A stretch of DNA of 64,000 nt from Marinomonas profundi (lineage in GTDB: Bacteria; Pseudomonadota; Gammaproteobacteria; Pseudomonadales; Marinomonadaceae). Location: positions 3,584,060 to 3,648,059 of the forward strand of contig NZ_CP073013.1 of the NCBI RefSeq assembly GCF_020694005.1, in the 5' to 3' direction. Both the position numbers and the translations under genes were made by a program. This document shows, in pieces, positions 19,657 through 27,754 of this stretch (position 1 is its first letter; each line of letters starts with the position of its first letter). A model generated the notes under the pieces. It did no database searches, was not told the DNA's origin, and saw only the letters and a list, made by a program, of their open reading frames with translations.

Positions 19657-19677
19657 TCTCTATCAGACTGATAGAGA
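19657..19677. promoter_or_regulatory. perfect palindrome CTATCAGACTGATAG with flanking extension
   Basis: TCTCTATCA (19657-19665) and TGATAGAGA (19669-19677) form a perfect nine-base inverted repeat with a three-base centre. It lies between the divergent sodA and diguanylate cyclase genes. The inner 15 bases recur with one change at 51505-51519. The protein that binds it is unknown. Confidence 0.45.
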
Positions 19678-19844
19678 AACAAACTAGGTTAACAATGGGT
19701 TAACAATTCACTACGTAATAACAAAGTTTCTCACTGCTTGTTTACATTAGAATTTGTTAACATACAGGCGTTTTTTATATCGCCCAAAACCTTAAGCTCT
19801 CCTATCTACTGGCAGGAAGTGATGCTCTGTACAGGAGAGTTGAG

Positions 19845-21395
19845 TTGTTTCGTTTAAATCTACAAAAACTCTTTTTATTACTAACGGTATTAGCCGTCTT
19901 ATTCACTTTTGCCAATAGCTATTACACCACCTACCAAGTTCAAAAACAGCGACTAATAGACTCGACGCTAGAAGCCAACCGAGTGTATGCAGCCAAACTG
20001 GCAGAAACCACCAATAATTCCTTAGAAAGCTCACAAAAACAATTAGCGTATAGCGCGGCGGTGTTGGCCAAAGACTTTACCAACGAAGCACTATTGAACG
20101 AAGAAGTAAAAAGGCTCTTCCAGCAGTCTAATTATTTTAACTCTGTCTCCATTGTGAACTCCAAAGCCATTGTCGCCGCTATATTCCCTCTCACTATTCC
20201 GGTGAAAGGGAATACTTTGTCAGATGGCGCACGCCAATCCTTCAACACTCGCAAACCTCTAGTTACCGACCCATTTATTGCTCCTACTGGTCGATATTTG
20301 GCCAGCGTTTCACACCCTATTTACCACGAAAACGGTGATTACCTCGGCTACATTGCCGGTACCATTTACTTGAATCAAGACAATATGTTTTTTAAATTAC
20401 TCGGACAACATCCTTACAACGATGGGTCGTATTTATACGTTGTAAGCCGACAACGAGAAATTATTTATCATCACGATCAACACCGTATTGGTCAACACAT
20501 TGAAAATAACCCGGTACTAAATGCTGCTGTAGACGGCCAATGGGGCAGTAGCATAGTCGTTAACTCATTAGGCATTCCAATGATCGCAGGCTATGCCCAT
20601 ATTGAGCGAGCAGGATGGGGGATCGTAGCGCAGCGCCCTTTTGAAAATTCCATGGCGGAACTCGACATACAACTTATGGAAGTTGTCCTCAGAAGCTTGC
20701 CCATATTGCTTTTAACCCTGCTGTTAATTTGGCTCGCCAGCCGTTACATCACTAAACCGCTACAAGCCTTGGCAGACCACGCTAAAGATATGGACAAAAG
20801 TGATGCTGAACATAACATCAATCAAATTAAAGCATGGTACTTTGAAGCATTCGAATTAAAACAAGCAACGTTACGGGGACTAAGCACATTAAATAGCAAA
20901 ATCTATCAGCTCAATGAAGACAGCTATACCGACCCACTAACCCAACTTTACAACCGTAGAGGCTTAGAAAGCGTGTTAAGCCAATGGGAAGAGCAAAAAC
21001 TCAGCTTCGCTATTATTGCGCTGGACATTGACCATTTTAAATTAGTAAACGATACATTTGGACACGATGTGGGCGATGAGGTTCTACAGAACTTATCGGC
21101 CATTATACGTCGCAGCTCAAACACCAAAGCCATATTGTGTCGTAACGGGGGAGAAGAATTTCTCATTTTATTACCCGCCACATCGCCCCACCTAGCGTAT
21201 CGACACGCAGAGAAAGTGCGCATAGAAATAGCAGCATTTAATATGCCCACTGCAGGAAAAATCACCGTATCCTTAGGCATCTCGTTTTGGGATGCCGACA
21301 GTGACAACAGCATAAAAACAGCCCTCAAAACAGCGGACACCGCTCTCTATCAAGCCAAGCGCCAAGGCCGAAACTGCAGCGTTATTGCTGAATAA
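19845..21395 (+). CDS. membrane diguanylate cyclase with extracytoplasmic Cache sensor
   Basis: It should make cyclic di-GMP from two GTP. The 516 residues comprise a transmembrane helix at about 7-26, a periplasmic Cache-type sensor (about 30-280, with the segment TGRYLASVSHPIYHENGDYLG), a second helix near 284-302, and a C-terminal GGDEF domain with GGEEF at 435-439. The RxxD inhibitory site normally seen five residues upstream is absent (NTKAILC there), so product inhibition through the I-site is unlikely. Translation probably begins at TTG 19845, with AGGAG seven bases upstream; no in-frame ATG is better placed. It is monocistronic and divergent from sodA. Confidence 0.92.
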   Translation: MFRLNLQKLFLLLTVLAVLFTFANSYYTTYQVQKQRLIDSTLEANRVYAAKLAETTNNSLESSQKQLAYSAAVLAKDFTNEALLNEEVKRLFQQSNYFNSVSIVNSKAIVAAIFPLTIPVKGNTLSDGARQSFNTRKPLVTDPFIAPTGRYLASVSHPIYHENGDYLGYIAGTIYLNQDNMFFKLLGQHPYNDGSYLYVVSRQREIIYHHDQHRIGQHIENNPVLNAAVDGQWGSSIVVNSLGIPMIAGYAHIERAGWGIVAQRPFENSMAELDIQLMEVVLRSLPILLLTLLLIWLASRYITKPLQALADHAKDMDKSDAEHNINQIKAWYFEAFELKQATLRGLSTLNSKIYQLNEDSYTDPLTQLYNRRGLESVLSQWEEQKLSFAIIALDIDHFKLVNDTFGHDVGDEVLQNLSAIIRRSSNTKAILCRNGGEEFLILLPATSPHLAYRHAEKVRIEIAAFNMPTAGKITVSLGISFWDADSDNSIKTALKTADTALYQAKRQGRNCSVIAE

Positions 21396-21553
21396 TAAAA
21401 GCACCATTGACCTTAAACCGCTTTTACATAAACCTACCGTCAGCGTATAAACACAAAATGACGCTAGGCGAGAGTATACAAAAGTATACAAAAGTAGATA
21501 CTATGGGTAATGGACTTAAAGAAGACGATGATTCGGGTAAATAAACAATTACA

Positions 21554-22504
21554 ATGAAAGACAATATAACGGTATCCGTTTCTTCAATTCATGGGACAAA
21601 GCACTTTAGTTTTGGTAAAAAAACACGCCATACGGCTAAATTTATTAGCTATACGATTTTTATTGTTATTTTGCTCACCGCAGGCATCATTTATTACTTA
21701 GTGAACGATGCGGAATCATCAAAACTTAAATTGCTTGAGCTAGAAAATAAGTCTTCCTCATTAACCAAAGAATTAACCTCGCTTACCGCCTTAAAAATAA
21801 GTCTAGAGCAAGATTTATCAGAACGTGAAGAGCGCATGCTCGTGGTTGCCGACCGGCTGGACGACCTGGAAAAAGTATTGGGCATGGGCGACCAAAACAA
21901 TGTCGAACTTAAATCTCGGCTAGACACCGCCACCATGAACTCTTCCATGCGGGTGGCCATGTTAACGCAAATACCGAGCGGCGCTCCGGTAAAAAACGCC
22001 CGAACCTCTTCTAGCTATGGCGAGCGACAACACCCAGTCCTTGGTATAAAAAAGTTCCATCGAGGACAAGACTTTGCGGTGAACACAGGAACCCCCATCT
22101 ACGCGCCAGCTGATGGCACAGTAGAAGTGATACGACCAAGCAACAAAGGTTCAGGCAATTTTTTGCGTTTATTACACGGATACGGCTTCTCCAGCTCGTA
22201 CTCTCATTTAAACAAATTCGCCGTTAGTCGTGGGGACTTTGTAAAAAAGGGTGATTTGATCGCCTATTCAGGTAACAGCGGCCTCACGTCAGGACCGCAT
22301 TTGCACTATGAAATCAGGTTTATAGGACGAGCATTAGACCCCAAGCCATTTCTGGATTGGCATGTCGACAACTTTGATACAATTTTCGCAAGAGTGGGAG
22401 GAATACAGTGGGAATCTTTAGTGGGCAAAATAGAAACAAGAGTCAGTCAACAACTACAACTCTCATCGCAGCAGGCTGTTCAATTAACGGGCACCTTAAA
22501 GTAG
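21554..22504 (+). CDS. M23-family peptidoglycan endopeptidase, membrane anchored
   Basis: A 316-residue inner-membrane protein facing the periplasm. One transmembrane segment lies at about 31-50, a coiled coil at about 52-110 (LELENKSSSLTKELTSLT), then the LytM/M23 domain. Zinc ligands are visible: H169 and D173 in FHRGQD, and H249 and H251 in GPHLHYEI. It should cut peptide crosslinks in the cell wall. The next gene is a bactofilin whose start lies 97 bases inside this gene; M23 plus bactofilin is a known cell-shape pairing (for example Csd/CcmA in Helicobacter). The ATG has no strong ribosome-binding site. Confidence 0.9.
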   Translation: MKDNITVSVSSIHGTKHFSFGKKTRHTAKFISYTIFIVILLTAGIIYYLVNDAESSKLKLLELENKSSSLTKELTSLTALKISLEQDLSEREERMLVVADRLDDLEKVLGMGDQNNVELKSRLDTATMNSSMRVAMLTQIPSGAPVKNARTSSSYGERQHPVLGIKKFHRGQDFAVNTGTPIYAPADGTVEVIRPSNKGSGNFLRLLHGYGFSSSYSHLNKFAVSRGDFVKKGDLIAYSGNSGLTSGPHLHYEIRFIGRALDPKPFLDWHVDNFDTIFARVGGIQWESLVGKIETRVSQQLQLSSQQAVQLTGTLK

Positions 22505-22881
22505 AGAATTACCTACAAATTGATGGCCATGTTGAAGGTCAAATAGAAGTAGCCAATCAACTAAAAATCAGTGAATCTGGCAACGTACTAGGCGAAATCA
22601 TTACCGAACGCCTCATCGTTAATGGCAGCTTTGAAGGCACTTGCCATGCAAATCATGTTGATATTTTGAGCAATGGACGAGTCAGCGGCATAGTTTACAG
22701 CGACAATCTGAGCATTGAGCCTGGTGGGAAATTCACTGGGGTGACTCATCCTTCTGAAAAAATGGCTTCAAAACCTGAGATAAAGGCACCTGAAATAAAG
22801 GCACCTGAAATAAAGACAAAAGAAACTCAACACTTAGATAAAAAAGTCGCCTTAATTAGTAATGACCCGCCTTTAACCTAA
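22408..22881 (+). CDS. bactofilin (polymer-forming cytoskeletal protein)
   Basis: A 157-residue cytoplasmic protein that polymerises without nucleotide. The bactofilin core spans about residues 18-112, a right-handed beta helix with short repeats (INGHLKVENYLQIDGHVEGQ, ANQLKISESGNVLGEI). The tail has a three-fold PEIKA repeat (about 126-138) encoded by near-identical DNA units. Start is GTG 22408 with GAGG six bases upstream, so it overlaps the M23 gene by 97 bases in another frame. It probably localises the peptidase and shapes the cell. Confidence 0.9.
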   Translation: MGIFSGQNRNKSQSTTTTLIAAGCSINGHLKVENYLQIDGHVEGQIEVANQLKISESGNVLGEIITERLIVNGSFEGTCHANHVDILSNGRVSGIVYSDNLSIEPGGKFTGVTHPSEKMASKPEIKAPEIKAPEIKTKETQHLDKKVALISNDPPLT

Positions 22882-22899
22882 GGCGGTCAGATAATCAGC

Positions 22900-23856
22900 C
22901 TAACTAGGAACGAAATGCTTCAACAACTCGGCATTGGTTGGGTATGTTTCCAACAATTCCACCAGCTTACTCGCCCCATCTATCGGTTGAAGATGAGTTA
23001 GAGACCGTCGCAGGGCTCGCACCTTTTCGAGGTCTTTGCTATCAATCAGCAACTCCTCACGGCGCGTACTGCTTTTCGCAATATCAATAGCGGGAAAAAT
23101 CCGATGGCTCGCCACCTCCCGTGACAATACAATTTCCATATTGCCCGTGCCTTTAAACTCTTCGAAAATAACCTGATCCATACGACTGCCGGTATCAACC
23201 AAAATCGTCGCAAGAATCGTCAATGACCCACCGTTCTCAATCTTTCTTGCCGCGCCAAACAACTTACGGGGAATTTCCAGCGCCCGAGTATCAAGCCCAC
23301 CCGACATGGTGCGACCACTGCTTTTGCGGTCCGCGTTGTGAACTCGTGAAAGCCGAGTCAGCGAGTCAATCACAATCATCACATCATGCCCTTCCCCCGC
23401 TTGTGCCCGAGCTTTATCAAGCAACTCATCCGCCACACGAACGTGTTGAGCATAACTTTCATCAGAAGACGAGGCATGCACCTCAGCCGCCACACCACGT
23501 TTAAAATCCGTCACTTCTTCGGGTCGCTCGTCAATCAGCAAGGCATACAGCTTGATGTCTGGATACGCATCACCCACCGCCTGACAAATGTGCTTCAACA
23601 GCGTCGTTTTGCCGGAGCCTGGCGGCGCCACAATCAAACCTCGTTGCCCCATACCAATGGGCGTAATCAAATCCATCGCTCGCATAGACAACTGCGCAGA
23701 ACGAGTCGCCAAACGAATACAAGGTGAAGGGTGAATAGCGACGCCATTGAGAAAGCGCTTTTGTGGATCACTCTCAAACACATCCTCGGCCACCTCTTCA
23801 GCAGGGTTCATGTCAGAAGATCGCTTTCCTTTCAAACTCAATATTTTTCTCGTCAT
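22900..23856 (-). CDS. Rho-like hexameric ATPase lacking the N-terminal RNA-binding domain
   Basis: A 318-residue protein that corresponds to the motor half of transcription terminator Rho. Walker A is APPGSGKTT (residues 77-85; canonical Rho has PPKAGKT), the catalytic glutamate region is DERPEEVTDF (109-118), Walker B is VMIVIDSLTR, the Q/R-loop region is MSGGLDTRALEIPRKLFGAA, and the arginine finger lies in SSTRREELL. The first 40 residues replace the helix bundle and cold-shock RNA-binding domain of normal Rho (about 419 residues). The family member is thus a paralog, not the housekeeping Rho. It lies 37 bases downstream of the FAD monooxygenase on the same strand. Start could be ATG 23856 or the Met16 codon. 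Confidence 0.88.
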   Translation of the reverse strand: MTRKILSLKGKRSSDMNPAEEVAEDVFESDPQKRFLNGVAIHPSPCIRLATRSAQLSMRAMDLITPIGMGQRGLIVAPPGSGKTTLLKHICQAVGDAYPDIKLYALLIDERPEEVTDFKRGVAAEVHASSSDESYAQHVRVADELLDKARAQAGEGHDVMIVIDSLTRLSRVHNADRKSSGRTMSGGLDTRALEIPRKLFGAARKIENGGSLTILATILVDTGSRMDQVIFEEFKGTGNMEIVLSREVASHRIFPAIDIAKSSTRREELLIDSKDLEKVRALRRSLTHLQPIDGASKLVELLETYPTNAELLKHFVPS

Positions 23857-23893
23857 AGTATCGATTTACAGCCTTAGTAATTAAATGATTTCT

Positions 23894-25405
23894 CTACTCA
23901 ACGTCATCGGACGAATTGTTTTTGTTTAGGTTCCGCCCTCTTGGCTCGTCGCCCACATAAAGCACAATATCAGAATGCAAAAACTCGGCGGCGGCGGCGG
24001 AATCTTTCACCTTCACCGCACTGCGTTCTAACATTTCCGCTTCAAAAGCGTTTAATACAGCCTGTCTCACCCCGACTTCCCGCCATTCAGAAGCAGAACG
24101 GCACCCTATCGCAATATTGCGAGCCAAGGCCAACGCATCCAACAAGGCTTGATTCGCCCCCTGACCTTTAAACGGACTCATCGGATGAGCCGCATCGCCG
24201 ATCAGGGTCACCTTTTCAGCTTGCGCCAACCAGTCAGGCTCAAGCAATGCACGGTCGTACACGGGATAGCCCGACACCAACGACAACGGCGTAGCCGCTA
24301 AAATCTGCGGAATGGGGGAATGCCATTGAGTTCTTCGACAAGCTTCGTCTTTAAGGGCTTGCGCGCCCTGCTCGTTCAACGCCTTAGCGTCGCTTTCTGA
24401 CATGGGGAAGCTCAACTGCCACATCACCGAATCGGCCGCATAAGGCATAACATAAATACGCTCATTGCCATTAGCCGTCTGAAATACCGTCGCCGAATCC
24501 AACAAATCGCTTTCAATACCCTCAAGATCCGCCAACGCACAAATCCCCAGAATCACGATGCAACCTAGGTAACACAATGGCGTCGTTTCTTCTGTGATCA
24601 ACAAGCGACGTACCACACTGCGAATACCATCGGCGCCCACCACAAGGTCCGCTTTGGCGTGCTTTATCTCACCATTCACCTGAAAACGTAAATCGACGCC
24701 TGCTTCAGCGTCGTTAAAATCAACCAGCTGATGCCCCCATTGCAGCGCATTTTCACCGCCTAACTGATCAAGCAAAGCCAAACGCAACGACTGACGCGCA
24801 ATATGAACATTGGTTCGCTTCGGCGCCGTTTTCGTACCAGAGTGCACCCACTTTCTCATTCCCCATTCACCGACAACCTTGCCCTCCGGGGTATGAACCA
24901 AATGTCGGGTCGAAATCACGCCTTCTTTTAAAGAGAAAACCCCCAAGCCTTCAATCGCCTTACTCGCCTGCTGCAAGGTCAATCCATAGCCCTGAGACCG
25001 AACATCAAAGCCACTGTCTCGCTCATAAAGCGTAAAAGGAATACCACGATGCAAACACGCCACCGCCAACGCCACACCACCAATGCCGCCACCAATAATA
25101 GCGACATGAGGGTAATTTTCGGTATCCGCGACAGGAAACTGATCCGCAGGCAACAACCCCGAACCAGAGCATTTCAAACACAGTTCAAGGTGCCCTTTAG
25201 GACGAATAGGCGCGGGTCCTTCTCCTTGCATTTGCTCAAATTCATTTAATTCCTTCAAGTAAAGCAAGCGTACTTTTTTACGCAACCTTCGACTGCGTTT
25301 CCCGCGCCCCTGACAATAGGAACACGCAACCCAACAACCCTCTTTAGCGTCCAATTTATTCACATCTTCTCTATTAGAACCAAGGTCTTTTACCGTATTA
25401 GCCAC
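23894..25405 (-). CDS. FAD-dependent monooxygenase with N-terminal DnaJ-like zinc knuckles
   Basis: A cytoplasmic flavoprotein of about 503 residues. The first 95 residues carry CSYCQGRGK and CLKCSGSGL, a pair of CxxCxGxG knuckles as in DnaJ, separated by a basic helix (KRSRRLRKKVRLLYLKEL). The rest is an aromatic-hydroxylase-type monooxygenase: GGGIGGVALAVACLHRG for FAD, the VVGADGIRSVVRR motif, and GDAAHPMSPFKGQGANQALLDA. I favour the GTG at 25405, eight bases after AAGGT; a TTG at 25411 is possible. It is followed by the Rho-like gene. The substrate is unknown, and the zinc module suggests contact with nucleic acid or protein. Confidence 0.85.
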   Translation of the reverse strand: MANTVKDLGSNREDVNKLDAKEGCWVACSYCQGRGKRSRRLRKKVRLLYLKELNEFEQMQGEGPAPIRPKGHLELCLKCSGSGLLPADQFPVADTENYPHVAIIGGGIGGVALAVACLHRGIPFTLYERDSGFDVRSQGYGLTLQQASKAIEGLGVFSLKEGVISTRHLVHTPEGKVVGEWGMRKWVHSGTKTAPKRTNVHIARQSLRLALLDQLGGENALQWGHQLVDFNDAEAGVDLRFQVNGEIKHAKADLVVGADGIRSVVRRLLITEETTPLCYLGCIVILGICALADLEGIESDLLDSATVFQTANGNERIYVMPYAADSVMWQLSFPMSESDAKALNEQGAQALKDEACRRTQWHSPIPQILAATPLSLVSGYPVYDRALLEPDWLAQAEKVTLIGDAAHPMSPFKGQGANQALLDALALARNIAIGCRSASEWREVGVRQAVLNAFEAEMLERSAVKVKDSAAAAEFLHSDIVLYVGDEPRGRNLNKNNSSDDVE

Positions 25406-25647
25406 CAGCAAAGACCTTAAATTGATTTTGACTGACGCAAATAATAGCCGATACCCACCGAGCTTCCACCCCCTTTTTTACATTCAGCTCAAATTACACC
25501 AGCATTTACCTCGCCATCGGCTTCATCAGGGGCAATCACATGAATAAGCAAAGCGAATGGCAAGATTCCAACAACGACCAGCGACTTTTACGCTATACTA
25601 CCGCCTCTTTTCTTTCGATACCTTACGACACTCTGTCAGAGCCTCTT

Positions 25648-26844
25648 ATGCCATTTGCAAAACTAGGATTATCCCGTCCTCTTGTTCAAGCCATTACCGA
25701 ACTGGGTTACAAAACCCCAACGCCCATCCAGAAACAAGCAATCCCGGTCATTCTTTCGGGTAAAGACTTAATTGCCACGGCGCAAACCGGAACAGGTAAA
25801 ACCGCGGCTTTTGTACTGCCACTGCTAGAACGATTCAGTAAAGCTGGCACTTTACGCGGCAAACGCATACGCGTGCTGATTCTTGTACCGACTCGTGAGT
25901 TAGCCGTACAGGTCGAAGCCAGTGTTGCCCAATATTCCAAACATCTGAACCTAAGTTCGATGGCGATATATGGCGGTGTAGACACAGAAGCTCAAAAAGA
26001 GCGCTTAATTGAAGGCATTGATATTCTGGTTGCCACACCGGGCAGATTACTCGATTTAGCGCATCAGCGTGCCCTGCATTTTGATGAACTCAAAGTCATG
26101 GTACTAGACGAAGCCGACAGAATGGTCGACATGGGGTTTGTCGGCGATATCAATAAAATCATCGAGCGTCTACCAGAAAACCGTCAGAACTTATTGTTCT
26201 CGGCCACCATGACCGACGACGTCCGCGCCCTTGCCTATGATTTTTCAGACAGCAAAATGACCGACCTAGCGGCTGAAATCTCTATTTCTCCCAATGTTCG
26301 TGCGGCTGCCAATATCAAGCAATGGTTAATCACCGTTGATAAAGACACGAAATCTGCCCTATTGAGCCATTTGATTAATGAACAAAAATGGGATCAGGCG
26401 CTTATCTTCATCGAGAAAAAACACGGCGCCGCCAAGCTTGTCGACCAACTTGCAAAGCGCGGCATCAAAGCAGACTCCATTCACGGAGATAGAAGCCAAG
26501 CCATGCGTGAAAAGATTTTGGCACAATTTAAATCCGGCGAGTTAAAATACCTAGTCGCAACCGGCGTCGCCGCCCGTGGTCTGGACATTGGCGAATTGAG
26601 TCGCGTCGTCAATTACGACTTACCCTTTAAGCCAGAAGAATACATCCACCGCATTGGCCGAACTGGCCGCGCGGGCGCATCGGGTGAGGCTATTTCGTTC
26701 GTTGCCATGGGGGATTTTAAAAACCTATGCGCCATCGAAAGCCGCTTAAAACACATCATCGATCGCAAAGAGATAGCAGGCTTTCCAGTGAGAAAAACCG
26801 TACCAATTTCAATATTGAACTACGTGCGCAAAAGCAATCGTTAA
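25648..26844 (+). CDS. DEAD-box RNA helicase, RhlE type
   Basis: An ATP-dependent RNA helicase of about 398 residues. Motifs in order: GYKTPTPIQ (Q motif), AQTGTGKTA, PTRELA, LDEADRMVD, FSATM, ATGVAARGLDIG and HRIGRTGR. I set the start at ATG 25648 (MPFAKLGLS) because it reproduces the family N-terminus; an in-frame ATG at 25540 with AGGGG upstream would add 36 residues without similarity, and a TATACT -10-like sequence lies inside that extension. The C-terminus is short, without the basic tail of longer RhlE proteins. Such helicases act in ribosome assembly and RNA decay, notably in the cold. Confidence 0.9.
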   Translation: MPFAKLGLSRPLVQAITELGYKTPTPIQKQAIPVILSGKDLIATAQTGTGKTAAFVLPLLERFSKAGTLRGKRIRVLILVPTRELAVQVEASVAQYSKHLNLSSMAIYGGVDTEAQKERLIEGIDILVATPGRLLDLAHQRALHFDELKVMVLDEADRMVDMGFVGDINKIIERLPENRQNLLFSATMTDDVRALAYDFSDSKMTDLAAEISISPNVRAAANIKQWLITVDKDTKSALLSHLINEQKWDQALIFIEKKHGAAKLVDQLAKRGIKADSIHGDRSQAMREKILAQFKSGELKYLVATGVAARGLDIGELSRVVNYDLPFKPEEYIHRIGRTGRAGASGEAISFVAMGDFKNLCAIESRLKHIIDRKEIAGFPVRKTVPISILNYVRKSNR

Positions 26845-26950
26845 AAATACGCGCCTAACTCGCATCATTGGATAACCCCTTTCAAGGCGGGCAATCAACG
26901 AACCAGTTGTGTGAAGGGATAACACCCAGCTCACCGAAAAGGTTTTAGAT

Positions 26951-27001
26951 ACTGGCTTTTTTGCCTCTTTTTACAAAAAAGTGATAGCAAAAAAACTGTC
27001 A
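26951..27001. other. imperfect hairpin in the helicase/DUF2442 intergenic region
   Basis: CTGGCTTTTTTGC and GCAAAAAAACTGTCAG can pair across the region between the convergent helicase and DUF2442 genes. It may act as a terminator. The 200-base gap holds nothing else I recognise. Confidence 0.4.
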
Positions 27002-27042
27002 GGTACTGCCGTTTGTTAGGGGTATTTATTCGGAATTCGTAT

Positions 27043-27294
27043 TTAGCACAACTGACTCTGCTTGCTCTGCAATGCCTTTAAAAACTCAGGTGCTAAATCC
27101 GCGCCGTTCGGCCAAACAACCGTCTCTAGTTCTGGATCGACAGAGACATTCTGGAACTCAGCTAAATCTTTAAGTGGTTCAAACATCGAGCCCTTCAGTT
27201 CATTGGTTAAATCCACTTCTCCCGCTGTTCCATCGTCAAAAACAACCCACAGTTTATAACCTGATAAATATTTTGCGGACTTAATATGCAACAT
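27043..27294 (-). CDS. DUF2442 domain protein
   Basis: An 83-residue protein with the DUF2442 pattern: WVVFDDGTAGEVDLTNELKG, then MFEPLKDLAEFQNVSVDPELETVVWPNGADLAPEFL. The gene follows the DUF4160 gene by three bases on the same strand. The pair is widespread and often listed among toxin-antitoxin-like modules; DUF2442 would be the DNA-binding or antitoxin-like partner. No activity is shown by the sequence itself. The pair is flanked by genes unrelated to it. Confidence 0.85.
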   Translation of the reverse strand: MLHIKSAKYLSGYKLWVVFDDGTAGEVDLTNELKGSMFEPLKDLAEFQNVSVDPELETVVWPNGADLAPEFLKALQSKQSQLC

Positions 27295-27297
27295 CGT

Positions 27298-27555
27298 TTA
27301 CTCCAATGGGGCAATGTTATTTAAAGGTTCACCCGCTTTCGCACGAGACCAATTATCTTCTAATTCTGATCGGTGTATTTCAATCCATTCTTGAACAAAA
27401 ACAGATACACGTTTTGGCAAATTTCCTTCAAAAATGCTTCCATCAAATGCGAATAACACTTCATATCTTGAATACTTCGCATGGAAGTGTGGTGGATTAT
27501 GATCATTAAAATACATAGCGATCAAGATACCGTAAAAACGACTAATAACTGGCAT
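27298..27555 (-). CDS. DUF4160 domain protein
   Basis: An 85-residue protein with the DUF4160 signature ISRFYGILIAMYFNDHNPPHFHAKY followed by the helix VSVFVQEWIEIHRSELEDNW. The HNPPHFHA motif is invariant in the family. I choose ATG 27555, seven bases after GGAGGG; an ATG five codons earlier contains that same ribosome-binding site. It is upstream of DUF2442 in a two-gene unit, the usual order. A toxin-like role is inferred from family context only. Confidence 0.85.
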   Translation of the reverse strand: MPVISRFYGILIAMYFNDHNPPHFHAKYSRYEVLFAFDGSIFEGNLPKRVSVFVQEWIEIHRSELEDNWSRAKAGEPLNNIAPLE

Positions 27556-27754
27556 TCCTTTGCCCTCCATAATGATTGTTACCTAATCTTATTACACCCC
27601 TCCCAAGCAGGGCAAAGCTATTGACCCAGAAGCCATCAAAAAATCTCCCCCAACAAATTCAATAACGCGCTCAGAAAATTTCGTAATTGAAGCAATCGCT
27701 CAAAAAAACAATGATTCATAGGGATAAAAAATAACAACCGTCAGGAGTTCTAAG

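Noticed and set aside
19657..19677. Resemblance to a tet operator
   Set aside because: The half-sites CTATCA/TGATAG match, but the centre is three bases rather than one and there is no tetR or tet gene in the window.
22776..22818. Tandem DNA repeat in the bactofilin tail as an independent element
   Set aside because: It encodes the in-frame PEIKA repeats of the protein tail.
24000..26844. Rho-like ATPase, zinc-knuckle monooxygenase and DEAD-box helicase as one three-gene system
   Set aside because: The helicase is divergent from the other two and of a common housekeeping type, so only the two-gene pairing is retained.
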